A stretch of DNA of 64,000 nt from Candidatus Anstonellales archaeon (GCA_038869735.1 JAWCQO010000001.1:72684-136683); one strand, 5' to 3'. Shown: positions 53,175 through 62,589, counted from the stretch's first letter. Notes: generated by a model from the sequence alone, not told the origin. A program made the numbers and translations.

Positions 53175-54317
53175 GTGAGAGGGGATTTTCTGAAGCTTGG
53201 ATTTTTTACAGATACTTATCTTCCAAATAGAGACGGCGTAGTTAGGGTTATATTAAACACGAAGGAAGTTATTGAAAGAAAAGGACATAGAGTATACACG
53301 TTTGCACCTTATGGAAATGAAAAAACGAACGTCGATGAAGATAACGACGTATTTTACTATCATTCTGCAAGTTTTTTTCCCTATCCAGATTACAGAGTTG
53401 CACTATTTCCGTTTTTTGCTTATAAGAGGGCACAGAAGGTTGGAGTGGAGATAGTGCATTCTCACGGCGTTGCAACGATGGGAATTGCGGCTTTAAAGAC
53501 TGCGCGCATGCTTAGGGTTGGGTCGGTTGCAACGTTCCACACTCTTTTGCCAAATGCTGCGCGTTACATAGGTGGAAGCTGGTTTCTTGAAGGCATAACC
53601 AAAAGAGCAATATGGAGATATTTGGAGTGGTATTATAGTCAGTTTGAGCGCGTTATATCTCCAACCAATTATACAAAAAAGATCCTTCAAAAGCATGGAA
53701 TAGAGGCTGTTGTCTTGCCAAGTGGTGTGGATACAGCAAGATTTACACCTAATAAAAAGTTAGGGGAAAGGATAAAAAAGAAATGGGGAATTTGTGGCAA
53801 GAAAGTTGCTCTTTATCTTGGAAGAATTGCTCGAGAAAAAAGGTTGGAGATTTTTTTTGAGGCTGCAAGCAAAATAAACAAGGAATCTGAAATCTTTTTT
53901 GTTGTTGCAGGGAAGGGACCAGCTTTGGATTACTACAGGGCAATGGCAGAGAGGATGAACATCTCTGGAAAGGTTATTTTCACAGGATTTGTTCCTGAGG
54001 ACCAACTTTCGGCGTATTATAATGCAGCTGACGTGTTCATTATGCCATCATCCTTTGAGACACAGGGTTTAAGTGCTCTGGAAGCACTTGCTTGTGGGGT
54101 TCCGATATGTGTTGAGAGGGATTCTGCCACTGCAGAATTCGTCAAGAATGGAAAAAATGGGGGTTTGTTTTCAGATGCGGAAGAGTGTGCAGAGAGCATA
54201 TTAAAGATTTCTACTCAAAAAATCAAGATGAAAGAATTTGCAAGAAAAACTGCGTTGGAATACTCAAACGAAAAAATGGTTGGAAAGCTCCTCGAGCTTT
54301 ATAAGCAGCTCATCTGA
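53175..54317 (+). CDS. GT4-family glycosyltransferase
   Basis: The 380-residue protein has the two-Rossmann (GT-B) layout: LGFFTDTYLPNRDGVVRV near the start, HSHGVATMG, ALYLGRIAREKRLEIFF, and the E-x7-E motif in SSFETQGLSALEALACGVP. It probably adds a sugar to a lipid or surface glycan. The GTG at 53175 is taken as the start. It follows DUF2070 by 5 bp and converges with the large membrane protein at 54332. Confidence 0.92.
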   Translation: MRGDFLKLGFFTDTYLPNRDGVVRVILNTKEVIERKGHRVYTFAPYGNEKTNVDEDNDVFYYHSASFFPYPDYRVALFPFFAYKRAQKVGVEIVHSHGVATMGIAALKTARMLRVGSVATFHTLLPNAARYIGGSWFLEGITKRAIWRYLEWYYSQFERVISPTNYTKKILQKHGIEAVVLPSGVDTARFTPNKKLGERIKKKWGICGKKVALYLGRIAREKRLEIFFEAASKINKESEIFFVVAGKGPALDYYRAMAERMNISGKVIFTGFVPEDQLSAYYNAADVFIMPSSFETQGLSALEALACGVPICVERDSATAEFVKNGKNGGLFSDAEECAESILKISTQKIKMKEFARKTALEYSNEKMVGKLLELYKQLI

Positions 54318-54331
54318 TTAAATACCTCAGA

Positions 54332-56884
54332 TTAGATAATTATTGAATCTATAAATGATGGCAACTGCTCAAGAGATATTAGAAAGAGTCTCTTTGAAGC
54401 AACTTCAAGTTTGATTCTTACTGCAAGTGGAGTTGTAGAGGTGAGTCGCTTAGAAAACTCTTCAAGCACTATTGAATTTTCAAAAAGGAGGATTGTTGGG
54501 TATTCGGAAATGGAGCATAGTGCGCGATAAGCAGATGAATCATCCTCAAAGAAGCAGATAGCGTATTCTCTTCCAGATATAGAAAATTTTACGTCTGCCT
54601 CTTCATTGCTTGTTGGTCTTGAAAATTTGATTGCTTTGGTTATAAGTACATCTCTAACGTGTCTGAATAGAGATAGATTCTTGAGGCTTCTTTTTGCTTC
54701 GGTTTCCCATCTTTTCAGACACCAGAAGCCTAGTACTTCTTTTACCTCGCCAGTACGGTTTTGGATTTGGAGCAAAATGCGCTCAAGATTGTAATCACCA
54801 ATGATTATTGGACTGCCGTTATGCTTCAACTTCCTAAACCCGCTTTTGAGGTCTTCAAGTGAAAGTGGCATGTATCGCCATTGGTACGTTTTATTTACGG
54901 TATCAAAGAGCTCCAGTACTTGATCTTTCTTTATTGGAATCTTTATTTGTGATATTGGTGGAAATTCAGGTATATCTATAACAAGAAGCTGTTTTTCTGG
55001 CTTGCGGAGATAGGTGCCTATTGCAAAAAACAGAATAGTCAGCATTCCCATGAAGATGATTAGTGGATTTTCATAAAACTGCTTTTGAAGTATATACTCG
55101 ATTTGAATAGATTTTTTAAAGCCGCCGTCGAACTCGAAGGTGAAGTTATGGGTACCGGGTGGAAGATTCGGAACATAATAGAGAAGAACGGTTGATGGTT
55201 GGATTTCTTTCTCAAATTTGCCATCCACCGAGACTTTTAGGCGCTGGAATGGTATTTTCTCCTCTTTGGATGATGTAAAGGAAAATGAGAAATTCCCGTT
55301 TTTAAAGTCTTGATTGGCTACATAGACAGAAAAGTCTTCTACCTCTACCTGCGCCTGAGCGTAAACTCGGTTCGTAGAATCAACTACCCGGAGTATGTAA
55401 ATTCCAGAAGGAAGAGAGGAGTCATAATCAAATGGAAGCGGTGATTGGAGATTGGTTAATCCTTCTTGTACTTGCTCAGATTTTATTACTTGTCCATCTT
55501 TTATTGTCTGAAGGAATAGCTTTCTTTGACCTCCCCCGGATTCTTTAAAATCGAGTATTAAACGAATCTTTTGCCCAGTCAGATAGGTTGGCAAGAATGA
55601 GCTTCCTCCTTTTACATAGATGTTTGAATTTTGCTTCTTGCTTAATGCTAAATCAACTCGTCGGCTTATCTTTTGTCCGTCTGGCGATTCGCCTTCAAAG
55701 CGTATTATTGAGAAGATTTCTGATGGCAGAAGAGGGGGGGAGTAGATATAAACGGTATCAGAGGTTGAATTCTCGACCATAAGTTGCACTTCTGTTTTTG
55801 CCAAAACATTCTGCCATGCATAATTGGAGATTAGTCGAGAAATGTCCTCAGCTGCGGTTTCGCCGTTTCTTCGCCATCCTCCATCGAGTGTTTGGGGTAG
55901 GAAGACGAAATAACTCGAGTTTAAGGCGAGTGCTGATATTGACCCATAAATTTTGGTTTTTGCGATCTGAGACGCGATTCGGGGTGCGACGCTGTATTGT
56001 GGGTCGAACAATCGAAAGTCCTCGTCAGATGGTGTCGGACGTTCAAATATAAATGGCAGGGAGGAAAGCAGTTCCTTTGACGATACGATTGGAATGCCCT
56101 CATCATTAAGAATGCGGTCAAATGGAAGGCCTATATAAATAATTATTATCCCTTTTGAAAGGAGATCCTGATAAAAAAAACTGCTTTCAAATAATTTAGT
56201 GGGAAAATAACCAGTTGGTATTATTAGAACTGAGCGAGGCGGAAGTGACTTAAGTTGCGCATATGTAACATCATTGACGGATATTTCGTTGAGAGTTAAT
56301 AGCTCTTCTAGCTTTGACCTAAAGGTCTGGTAAGTTTCTGCTTGATGGCTCTTTGTTTGAAGAATAAAAACTTGTCTTGGAAGGGGATTTGGGAAAAATG
56401 TTGCAAGAATTTTTGCTGATGAAAGGTCCTTTTGATTATAGGAAATCTCGAAATAGGCTGTGTGAAATTGAGGGGTCTCGCCCCAATCAAGAATCTGAAA
56501 GTCTTTGACTTCGACATCAACCCAGGGAGTATACGGCGCTTTTTGTGGTGGCGGTGGCTGGTTTTGTGAAAATGAAAAGTAGAAAGCCGCCAAAAGAAGA
56601 AAAAAAGCAAATGCAGCTATGGGCAAAAGAATGGTTTTGATGGTGGGTGAAGTTTTAGGAGCTTCTTCTGCTTTTTTTTCATCTGCCTTTTGCGCAACCG
56701 GAACTTTTTTTTGGGGAGTGGAAAGAAAAGACGAAACGCGTTCAATCAGATTTTTTGATAATGGTGGCTTCTTCTGAACAAATCTCTTTACATTCTCATA
56801 TTTCTTTCTTATTGTAAAGATATATGCCTTTTTTGAAATGCGAAATTTGAGCGTTTCTTCATCCACCATAGGACCAGATCCCAT
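54332..56884 (-). CDS. Large membrane protein of the VirB4-like cluster
   Basis: I do not recognise this 850-residue protein. It has a basic N-terminus with a proline/lysine-rich linker, a membrane helix at about 83-107, a long external region with beta-rich domains (about 108-605), a second helix at about 606-626 (NPLIIFMGMLTILFFAIG) and a cytoplasmic domain of about 220 residues. It is the last gene of the cluster that contains the VirB4-type ATPase. Its topology suits an envelope-spanning subunit. A second in-frame ATG lies five codons in. Confidence 0.6.
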   Translation of the reverse strand: MGSGPMVDEETLKFRISKKAYIFTIRKKYENVKRFVQKKPPLSKNLIERVSSFLSTPQKKVPVAQKADEKKAEEAPKTSPTIKTILLPIAAFAFFLLLAAFYFSFSQNQPPPPQKAPYTPWVDVEVKDFQILDWGETPQFHTAYFEISYNQKDLSSAKILATFFPNPLPRQVFILQTKSHQAETYQTFRSKLEELLTLNEISVNDVTYAQLKSLPPRSVLIIPTGYFPTKLFESSFFYQDLLSKGIIIIYIGLPFDRILNDEGIPIVSSKELLSSLPFIFERPTPSDEDFRLFDPQYSVAPRIASQIAKTKIYGSISALALNSSYFVFLPQTLDGGWRRNGETAAEDISRLISNYAWQNVLAKTEVQLMVENSTSDTVYIYSPPLLPSEIFSIIRFEGESPDGQKISRRVDLALSKKQNSNIYVKGGSSFLPTYLTGQKIRLILDFKESGGGQRKLFLQTIKDGQVIKSEQVQEGLTNLQSPLPFDYDSSLPSGIYILRVVDSTNRVYAQAQVEVEDFSVYVANQDFKNGNFSFSFTSSKEEKIPFQRLKVSVDGKFEKEIQPSTVLLYYVPNLPPGTHNFTFEFDGGFKKSIQIEYILQKQFYENPLIIFMGMLTILFFAIGTYLRKPEKQLLVIDIPEFPPISQIKIPIKKDQVLELFDTVNKTYQWRYMPLSLEDLKSGFRKLKHNGSPIIIGDYNLERILLQIQNRTGEVKEVLGFWCLKRWETEAKRSLKNLSLFRHVRDVLITKAIKFSRPTSNEEADVKFSISGREYAICFFEDDSSAYRALCSISEYPTILLFENSIVLEEFSKRLTSTTPLAVRIKLEVASKRLFLISLEQLPSFIDSIII

Positions 56885-56910
56885 CAGCCCAAGTTTAAAA
56901 TTAAATCAAC

Positions 56911-57648
56911 TCATTCCTTGATTGCGAGGTAGCCTTCCAATACAAGCCTGTTTAACACTGCCTCTACCCGACTTTCTGGAACGCCGTAAGTTTTTGAAAA
57001 TTCAGTTATGTTTATCTCTGAGTTGTGTTCGTGAATCCAATTTTGTATTTTTGATGCAAGAACTTCGTCAGAAATGGACTGGAACTCTGCAAGCTTATTT
57101 GCAAGCTCATCTTTTGACACTTTTAGTTCATAGTTTTCCCGCGAAAGGAGAGTATTTGCCTCCTGTAGGTCTCGAACTCTCTTTTGAAGAGAAATAACCT
57201 CTGATTTTAGGCTGTCGTAGAGAGAGTAGAGTTTATCGTAATCGCTAGTAACGTATTCCTCCATTTCAGATAGAGCATTTTCCAGCATTTGGTATATCTT
57301 TCGATTGTCAATGCTATAGTTGGATCCCAACAGCGTAAGAAGATTGAGGAGATACTTTAACATATCAAGTTTTCTTTTTTTTGGACTCATTCCGGCTGTA
57401 TAGGTGTAGAGAAGCTCTATTTTGTCTGGATGGAAGTAGGTTAGTGAAAACAAGAATGGGTTTTTGTGGATATCTCTACTCTCGACGTTTATTCCAATGA
57501 TGGTTTCGTTTTCTTCTACCAACTTTAAAAACGAAAGTTGAGAAAGTGATTCAAAAACGTCTTTTTTGCTGCCTACCCTTGAAGCCTCTAAGAATATTCC
57601 GCTAACCTTTGGCGGAGTCGTTGCTTTTTGCTGTTTTTGTGGAGGCAG
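56911..57648 (-). CDS. Coiled-coil protein with C-terminal helix-turn-helix; start unusual
   Basis: The frame has a coiled coil (about residues 125-175 of the longer form) and a C-terminal winged-helix-like end (NITEFSKTYGVPESRVEAVLNRLVLEGYLA). The first standard start is TTG at 57522, giving 203 residues. The same frame is open and protein-like upstream (IFLEASRVGSKKDVFESL) back to the upstream stop, with GGTGA six bases before a CTG at 57648, giving 245 residues. No ATG or GTG occurs in between. I list the longer form; the start is uncertain. Confidence 0.5.
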   Translation of the reverse strand: MPPQKQQKATTPPKVSGIFLEASRVGSKKDVFESLSQLSFLKLVEENETIIGINVESRDIHKNPFLFSLTYFHPDKIELLYTYTAGMSPKKRKLDMLKYLLNLLTLLGSNYSIDNRKIYQMLENALSEMEEYVTSDYDKLYSLYDSLKSEVISLQKRVRDLQEANTLLSRENYELKVSKDELANKLAEFQSISDEVLASKIQNWIHEHNSEINITEFSKTYGVPESRVEAVLNRLVLEGYLAIKE

Positions 57649-57654
57649 ATGATA

Positions 57655-58119
57655 TCACCTTTTTTTCTTTTTGATTTTTTTTGATTTAGATTTAGTGGCA
57701 AGAATGGCTTGTTTAGACGTCTTTTTCTCTAAAGAAGGCTGCTCAGACAGAGACGGCGGTGGTTGAGGAGTCTCTTCAATTGCAGGAACGTATGAGGTAA
57801 GAGAAAACAGCACAAGAAAAGCTCCGATGAAGATAGATATAATAAAAGTTCCGAGGGACAGTGTCCCGCTAAGAAGAGAGAGACCAACAAAGGCAATGAA
57901 GATGATGACTGCAAGGGCAATGTACTGAACCAGTGTCTTTTCAAATTTAGTCCTTCTTTTCTTATATTCTTCATACATCTCTTCGCTCACAATAAGTCTG
58001 TTATTTTTTGCGATTCCAAAAAAACGCTTTATTTTTCTTATTGAGCGTATCACTATGTCTTCCTTGACTGGATAGCCAACGCCTTCATTTCCTGACATTA
58101 TGCAAATCCCTCTTTCCAT
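57655..58119 (-). CDS. Small membrane protein of the VirB4-like cluster
   Basis: The 154-residue protein has a basic cytoplasmic N-terminus, one or two membrane helices (YIALAVIIFIAFVGLSLL and LGTFIISIFIGAFLVLFSL), then a proline-rich and lysine-rich tail ending KSKKIKKKKR. ATG 58119 follows GAGGTG; an internal ATG at 58098 is possible. It could be a scaffold or coupling protein. The family was not recognised. Confidence 0.6.
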   Translation of the reverse strand: MERGICIMSGNEGVGYPVKEDIVIRSIRKIKRFFGIAKNNRLIVSEEMYEEYKKRRTKFEKTLVQYIALAVIIFIAFVGLSLLSGTLSLGTFIISIFIGAFLVLFSLTSYVPAIEETPQPPPSLSEQPSLEKKTSKQAILATKSKSKKIKKKKR

Positions 58120-58146
58120 ATCTCAAAACACCTCTTTTATGTGTGT

Positions 58147-59721
58147 CTACTCCTCCAATATAACTTGGGTTATATCTCGTCCAGTCATCCCAAGTTTTTT
58201 GAAATCTGTTTTGGAGAATATATTTATTATAGTTAAGTCGTCGATTCCCATATCTTTGAGAAGGGAAGTTATATTATTTCTTCCAAGGCCGTAGCGTTCA
58301 AGAAGGATAACAAATGAGATCACATCAAGATGGTTGTTTTTCTTTGAAAATAAAGAGACTATTTCTTCTATATGAACTGTGTCGAGGCCAAAAGACAGCA
58401 ACTTCTTTTTTAATTCTCCTCTCTCAAATGAGACTACTTTAGCCATAAGCTCATCCCTCCGTTCCTCCTCTGAAAGAGCAGAAGAGAGATCCAAGAAAAG
58501 CTCTTGCAGAGGTTCTTCACCGTCAACGCGCTCCATTATAAATGTCTCTGAAAACTGCATTGTTGTCTGAAAAGCCATATTTACTGCGCAGGACCCAAGC
58601 CCCAGCTTTGCAATCTCATCTCTCATAAAATCCGAAAAATTGAGAGTGTTTTGCAGATAGTTCAAAAAGCGCTCAAATTTCACTCTAAAAATAAATGTGG
58701 TCCCAACGTTTGAGAAGATTGCTTCTGAGATATCTGTAGGATTTTGTGAAGCAACAATAAGCCCAAACTGGTATTTTCTTCCTTCCCGGACAATCATAAC
58801 TGCATCTGAATTATCGTCCTTTGCAATTTTCCATGCTTCATCAAGCACAACCAAAAGACGCAGGCCAGCCGTTGAGCTCCAACCTGACTCACGCATCTTT
58901 TCCTTTATGAACTGGAGCATAGATAGAGCAGCTAAGCCTCTGAAGACTTCATCAGGGAGTCCAGATAGGTCCAAATCTACAAGACCAGCATTTAAAAGTT
59001 GCTCTAAGTTAACGGTTGATTGTTGTGCAAAATAATCTTCGCCTTCGCGAGTAAACTGCTTTATTCGATAGATTGCATTTTCAAGTTCTGCCGGAAATTC
59101 GTATGTTCCTGCTGCAAGCTGATCTTCAAGGATGTGTTGTACATCCCGCAATGTTGGCGGTTGAAGTGGGCGACCTGCACGGTCACGCTGGACTTTTCTA
59201 TCAAGCTTAAATCCAGCCTCAACATAAGCTTTTTCTATGGCATTTTCGGTAAGTCTTTTTTGTTCAGGGTAATGACTTATGTCTGTGAGTATCTCCAACG
59301 TTCGGATAATCTGTTTTATCCTATCATTTGGTTTCATTCCGCCCAAATCAAGGAGATTTATATAAGAGCCCTTGCCAAGTGAAATTACAATGCCGCCTGT
59401 TTGTTTTACCCACTCCTTGTATTCTCCTGCCCAGTCAATTATAAACGCATTGGTTCCCCAGACAAAGCTGGCTCGAGTTAGAAAAGTTTTTACAAAATAG
59501 CTTTTTCCAGAGCCGGTTATTCCAACCACACAGATATGTGGATTAGTGATTCGCTGGAATGTCCAATAAAAAGGAACGTGAAAAATCTTTGTTCTTCCTA
59601 TATAAATGGAATTTGTGGGGTCTGCCATGAGGTAATCCTCTGGCGGCTCTGGCGGCCTGACAAAAAAATTGCGCCTAGCTACATCGCGATTAAAGACGTG
59701 AGATAGTTTTAGCCTTCCCAT
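58147..59721 (-). CDS. VirB4/HerA-like ATPase
   Basis: This 524-residue ATPase has a short N-terminal strand region, Walker A GITGSGKSYF, a long ATPase domain, the Walker B strand LRLLVVLDEAWKIA, and the sensor-like VASQNPTDISEAIFSNVGTTFIFRV. These are the VirB4/TraC/HerA features; the preceding N-terminal domain of VirB4 is not part of it. The C-terminal 100 residues look helical and species-specific. The ATG at 59721 follows a GGTGGT element; a GTG at 59730 is the alternative. It begins 11 bp after the membrane partner gene. Confidence 0.85.
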   Translation of the reverse strand: MGRLKLSHVFNRDVARRNFFVRPPEPPEDYLMADPTNSIYIGRTKIFHVPFYWTFQRITNPHICVVGITGSGKSYFVKTFLTRASFVWGTNAFIIDWAGEYKEWVKQTGGIVISLGKGSYINLLDLGGMKPNDRIKQIIRTLEILTDISHYPEQKRLTENAIEKAYVEAGFKLDRKVQRDRAGRPLQPPTLRDVQHILEDQLAAGTYEFPAELENAIYRIKQFTREGEDYFAQQSTVNLEQLLNAGLVDLDLSGLPDEVFRGLAALSMLQFIKEKMRESGWSSTAGLRLLVVLDEAWKIAKDDNSDAVMIVREGRKYQFGLIVASQNPTDISEAIFSNVGTTFIFRVKFERFLNYLQNTLNFSDFMRDEIAKLGLGSCAVNMAFQTTMQFSETFIMERVDGEEPLQELFLDLSSALSEEERRDELMAKVVSFERGELKKKLLSFGLDTVHIEEIVSLFSKKNNHLDVISFVILLERYGLGRNNITSLLKDMGIDDLTIINIFSKTDFKKLGMTGRDITQVILEE

Positions 59722-59731
59722 TTTTACCACC

Positions 59732-60541
59732 TTATGAGAGGCGAGCCTCGAGCTCCTTTTCGTTGGGAGGTATCATGTACTCCCAATCAAAACATGTTTT
59801 CATTTCCTCTCCGGTTAGAACGATTACATCAACGTTTAGTGCGTTTGACACCGTAGCTCTTATTTCGTTTGCCTGAGATTTTACTGCAGCAAGTGCCGCT
59901 TCCTTTGAGACACCGGTTGCTGTTGTCATTACATAAGCTACGCACCCCATTGGCTTAATACCGCGTGTGAGTTTTGCTATTTGGTTTTCCCACATCGCAA
60001 CTTCGCGCTCGTAGCGGTCTATTTTGAGGATGTCAGGCTCAGGTTTGTCGCGTTCTCTGGAGAGTCTAAGCTGAGCCTCTGCATATTTCGTCTCCATTTT
60101 TTCGCGGAATTCGTTTAAATCTTTTAGATAGATAAGAAGGCAGAATTTGGTAACAAACCGCACTGAGGATATTGCCCGCTCAAAATATTCTGAGTAAATT
60201 ATGTTTTCTTCAGGTGTTTTGTCTGTTGTTGACTCGTAGATCCTGACTCCCAAGAACATGGATGCATAGTAAGTTGAGCCGACTTTTTTTAAGATAGCAT
60301 CCTGCTCTGGTGGGATTTCATAGCCTGTATCAGTTATCTGTACTATCCTTGCACCACTAGTCAAGAAAGGGAATAGAACGTAGCCATACTTGTAGAAAGC
60401 TATTGCACCTACCGCACCTAGACCGGCAAATATGCCTCCTATGAGGGAAAGAGGCCCTCCGCCTCCTGTGAATGCGCCTATAACTCCAAGCAATCCTATT
60501 AAAGCAGAACCGTATCCCATCTGCTTTGTATCAACTATCAT
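59732..60541 (-). CDS. Membrane partner with VirB3/PrgI-like hairpin and VirB4-N-like domain
   Basis: The 269-residue protein has two close membrane helices near its start (LIGLLGVIGAFTGGGG; FAGLGAVGAIAFYKYGYVLF). A cytoplasmic domain follows, with a charged helical hairpin (about 150-195) and the stretch VKSQANEIRATVSNALNVDVIVLTGEEM. That order, a small membrane hairpin followed by a VirB4 N-terminal-like domain, suggests a VirB3-VirB4N fusion whose ATPase half is the next gene. This is a visual judgement. ATG 60541 follows AAGGGGAT. Confidence 0.6.
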   Translation of the reverse strand: MIVDTKQMGYGSALIGLLGVIGAFTGGGGPLSLIGGIFAGLGAVGAIAFYKYGYVLFPFLTSGARIVQITDTGYEIPPEQDAILKKVGSTYYASMFLGVRIYESTTDKTPEENIIYSEYFERAISSVRFVTKFCLLIYLKDLNEFREKMETKYAEAQLRLSRERDKPEPDILKIDRYEREVAMWENQIAKLTRGIKPMGCVAYVMTTATGVSKEAALAAVKSQANEIRATVSNALNVDVIVLTGEEMKTCFDWEYMIPPNEKELEARLS

Positions 60542-60576
60542 ACTGATCCCCTTCAAAACTTACAAAGAGGCTATTT

Positions 60577-62295
60577 TTAAAGTTTATTAAGAGGGGAAAG
60601 ATTTTTTGGGTTTGCCTCTCTTAAAAAAAGCCAGATAAAAAGACCAGAAAGAGACACCGCAGATAAGAGCGATAGGTACAGCACAAGCCTTCCAAGTTGA
60701 TGGAGAGGGTTGTCTGTATTGTAGTTATCCCAGGCTAAGCGCTTATCTTTCCACCCCACAGGATAGAAATAGAAGACATGTAGATAGTCAATTGCAAGAA
60801 GCGAATAAGGTTCTAATCTTGCTGTTCCAACGTAAATGCGGTAATAGGGCGTCTCTTCCTTTTTTATCTCTCTAACAAGAGCAAGGTTGCTTTTTAAGCT
60901 GTTTATTTCTTTTTCATAGAGAGTTTTATCGGCCTTGCTTTCTCCCCATCCACAATCTCCCGGTACGCACTCTATAAGAACCATTTTTGCAAGTACATAA
61001 TTATTTGGGTCGCGAAGCTGGGGAAAATAATTAAGCTCTGCTGTCTCAAGATAGTGACGATCCATCAGAGCCCATGCTATTTTTCCTCTGTATATACGAG
61101 TATCTGCAATATAAAGAGTATTTTGAGGGGAATGCTTTTCAATTTCTTCTCTAAGTTCTAGTGTCGGATGCGACCTTTCATAATTAAGCACTATTACGTA
61201 AACGGAAAAGATCACAATCAAAAGAGAGATGGAGGGGAGAACTAGCGGCGATTTGATAAACCGAGAAATGGCACGCTCAGAAGCTAACACTGCTTCGGAG
61301 GCAAAAAAGGAAAGAAGCGGAGCAAAAACCGTAAAATTTTTTGGAAGGCCGGTCGACGCCAGAAGAAATATGAAGGGAAAAACAAAGCAAGAAGCCAAAA
61401 GCATGTGAAAATGAGTTGGCCTACGGATGAGCAATACTCCGAGACCTATAGTTCCTGCTAATAGGATTGCAGGGTCGTATTTGAAGAGGTGTTCAATGAC
61501 TACTCTTGAAAAGTGCTCTGGTAAAACCCCAATGTCAAACTCCGGCATGCCAAGGCCCTCATAGATACCCGGGTCAAGTCGAAAGAATCTTGTAAAGATT
61601 ATATCCATTTGTCCCTTCTCGTTGAACAGAAGAAAGTTGTATATTAGGAGAGGGGATATTAGGAGAATTAACAAAATCGCAGATAGAATCATATTTTTTG
61701 GTTCAAGAGCGAAGGTCTGGTTTTGGACTTTGCTTTTGTATATCCGCCAAACTAGAAAAGCTGCAGATACAAAACCAAATGCTAGCGCATATGACTTTAT
61801 CAGAGTAGCAATTCCCAGAGTTAGAGATGAAAGAAAAAGATATTTGGGTTCTGTGGTTTTTATCAGCTTCACGGAGAAATAGAGGAAAAGCAGGATGAAA
61901 AAACTGCATGTAAGTCCCATATCGCCTATTGTATACGAAATATGAAACCCTGAAAATGAGAGAAAGAGCGATGAAAGAATGGCCTGAGTGGGGGATGAAA
62001 ACTCCTTTATTAAAAGATAGAGAAGTGGGATTGATAGAAGGCCGTATACCAATGAAAGAAATCTGGAAGAAAGAATGGAAAGCCCAAAAATTTTATAGAC
62101 CAAGTCGGCCATATAAAAATAAAGCGGTGATTGGTCAATTGTAGAGATGTGATCGGAATTAAAGAAATTGTAAGGACGCACAGTATAGAGATTTTCGTCC
62201 CACCAAGGCTCAGTAGTATAAAGTGTATAAAGGCGAAGGCCAAGGGAGAGAACGAAGGCAAGAAAAAAGATGAAATAGTGAACGTTTCCTTTCAT
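60577..62295 (-). CDS. GT39-like membrane glycosyltransferase
   Basis: About 572 residues. It has the PMT/ArnT-like acidic motif PWWDEN in the first external loop, near the start, and about ten membrane helices, then a C-terminal external domain. GT39-like enzymes move sugars from polyprenyl phosphates to proteins or lipids. The frame extends upstream to 62382, but that would cross tRNA-Phe. The ATG at 62295 lies about 28 bp from a TATA-like box shared with that tRNA and has no leader, so I take it as the start. Confidence 0.85.
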   Translation of the reverse strand: MKGNVHYFIFFLAFVLSLGLRLYTLYTTEPWWDENLYTVRPYNFFNSDHISTIDQSPLYFYMADLVYKIFGLSILSSRFLSLVYGLLSIPLLYLLIKEFSSPTQAILSSLFLSFSGFHISYTIGDMGLTCSFFILLFLYFSVKLIKTTEPKYLFLSSLTLGIATLIKSYALAFGFVSAAFLVWRIYKSKVQNQTFALEPKNMILSAILLILLISPLLIYNFLLFNEKGQMDIIFTRFFRLDPGIYEGLGMPEFDIGVLPEHFSRVVIEHLFKYDPAILLAGTIGLGVLLIRRPTHFHMLLASCFVFPFIFLLASTGLPKNFTVFAPLLSFFASEAVLASERAISRFIKSPLVLPSISLLIVIFSVYVIVLNYERSHPTLELREEIEKHSPQNTLYIADTRIYRGKIAWALMDRHYLETAELNYFPQLRDPNNYVLAKMVLIECVPGDCGWGESKADKTLYEKEINSLKSNLALVREIKKEETPYYRIYVGTARLEPYSLLAIDYLHVFYFYPVGWKDKRLAWDNYNTDNPLHQLGRLVLYLSLLSAVSLSGLFIWLFLREANPKNLSPLNKL

Positions 62296-62316
62296 TGGAA
62301 AATGATTGGTAAGCAA

Positions 62317-62328
62317 GATTATTAAAAG
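62317..62328. promoter_or_regulatory. AT box between divergent tRNA-Phe and GT39-like gene
   Basis: GATTATTAAAAG is centred about 28 bp from the leftward ATG (62295) and about 32 bp from tRNA-Phe (62355). No other strong TATA element lies between them. Confidence 0.45.
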
Positions 62329-62354
62329 TAGTTTGAGAAAAGCAAAGATGTTCT

Positions 62355-62428
62355 GCCGCGTTAGCTCAGCCTGGGAGAGCATTCGGCTGAAGACCGAAGT
62401 GTCGCTGGTTCAAATCCGGCACGCGGCA
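62355..62428 (+). tRNA. tRNA-Phe(GAA), uninterrupted
   Basis: Acceptor GCCGCGT pairs with ACGCGGC, discriminator A. The anticodon stem TTCGG/CCGAA holds CT-GAA-GA (GAA at 62389-62391). The T-arm GCTGG-TTCAAAT-CCGGC is complete without insert and contains one G-T pair. No intron is present. Confidence 0.95.
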
Positions 62429-62477
62429 TATCAAACAATTAGGCATATTAAATTAGGAGTTTGTCTGCTCTTGCAAA

Positions 62478-62488
62478 GGTATAAATAG
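62478..62488 (+). promoter_or_regulatory. TATA box for tRNA-Gly(GCC)
   Basis: GGTATAAATAG lies about 33 bp upstream of the tRNA 5' end. Confidence 0.6.
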
Positions 62489-62515
62489 AATTTTGATGTT
62501 AGAAAATCAAAAAAA

Positions 62516-62589
62516 GCGACTATAGTCTAGCCTGGTTAGGACACGAGATTGCCAATCTCGAGAGCCGGGTTCAAATCCCGGTGGTCGCA
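62516..62589 (+). tRNA. tRNA-Gly(GCC), uninterrupted
   Basis: Acceptor GCGACTA pairs with TGGTCGC, discriminator A. The anticodon stem CGAGA/TCTCG encloses TT-GCC-AA (GCC at 62551-62553). The T-arm CCGGG-TTCAAAT-CCCGG is intact. Confidence 0.95.

Noticed and set aside
58147-59721. Plain HerA (NurA-HerA DNA repair) for the ATPase
   Set aside because: No nurA, mre11 or rad50 is adjacent, and its neighbours are membrane proteins, so a VirB4-type role fits better, though HerA ancestry is not excluded.
62296-62382. Extension of the GT39-like gene into tRNA-Phe
   Set aside because: It would overlap a well-formed tRNA on the other strand, and the ATG at 62295 fits a TATA box.
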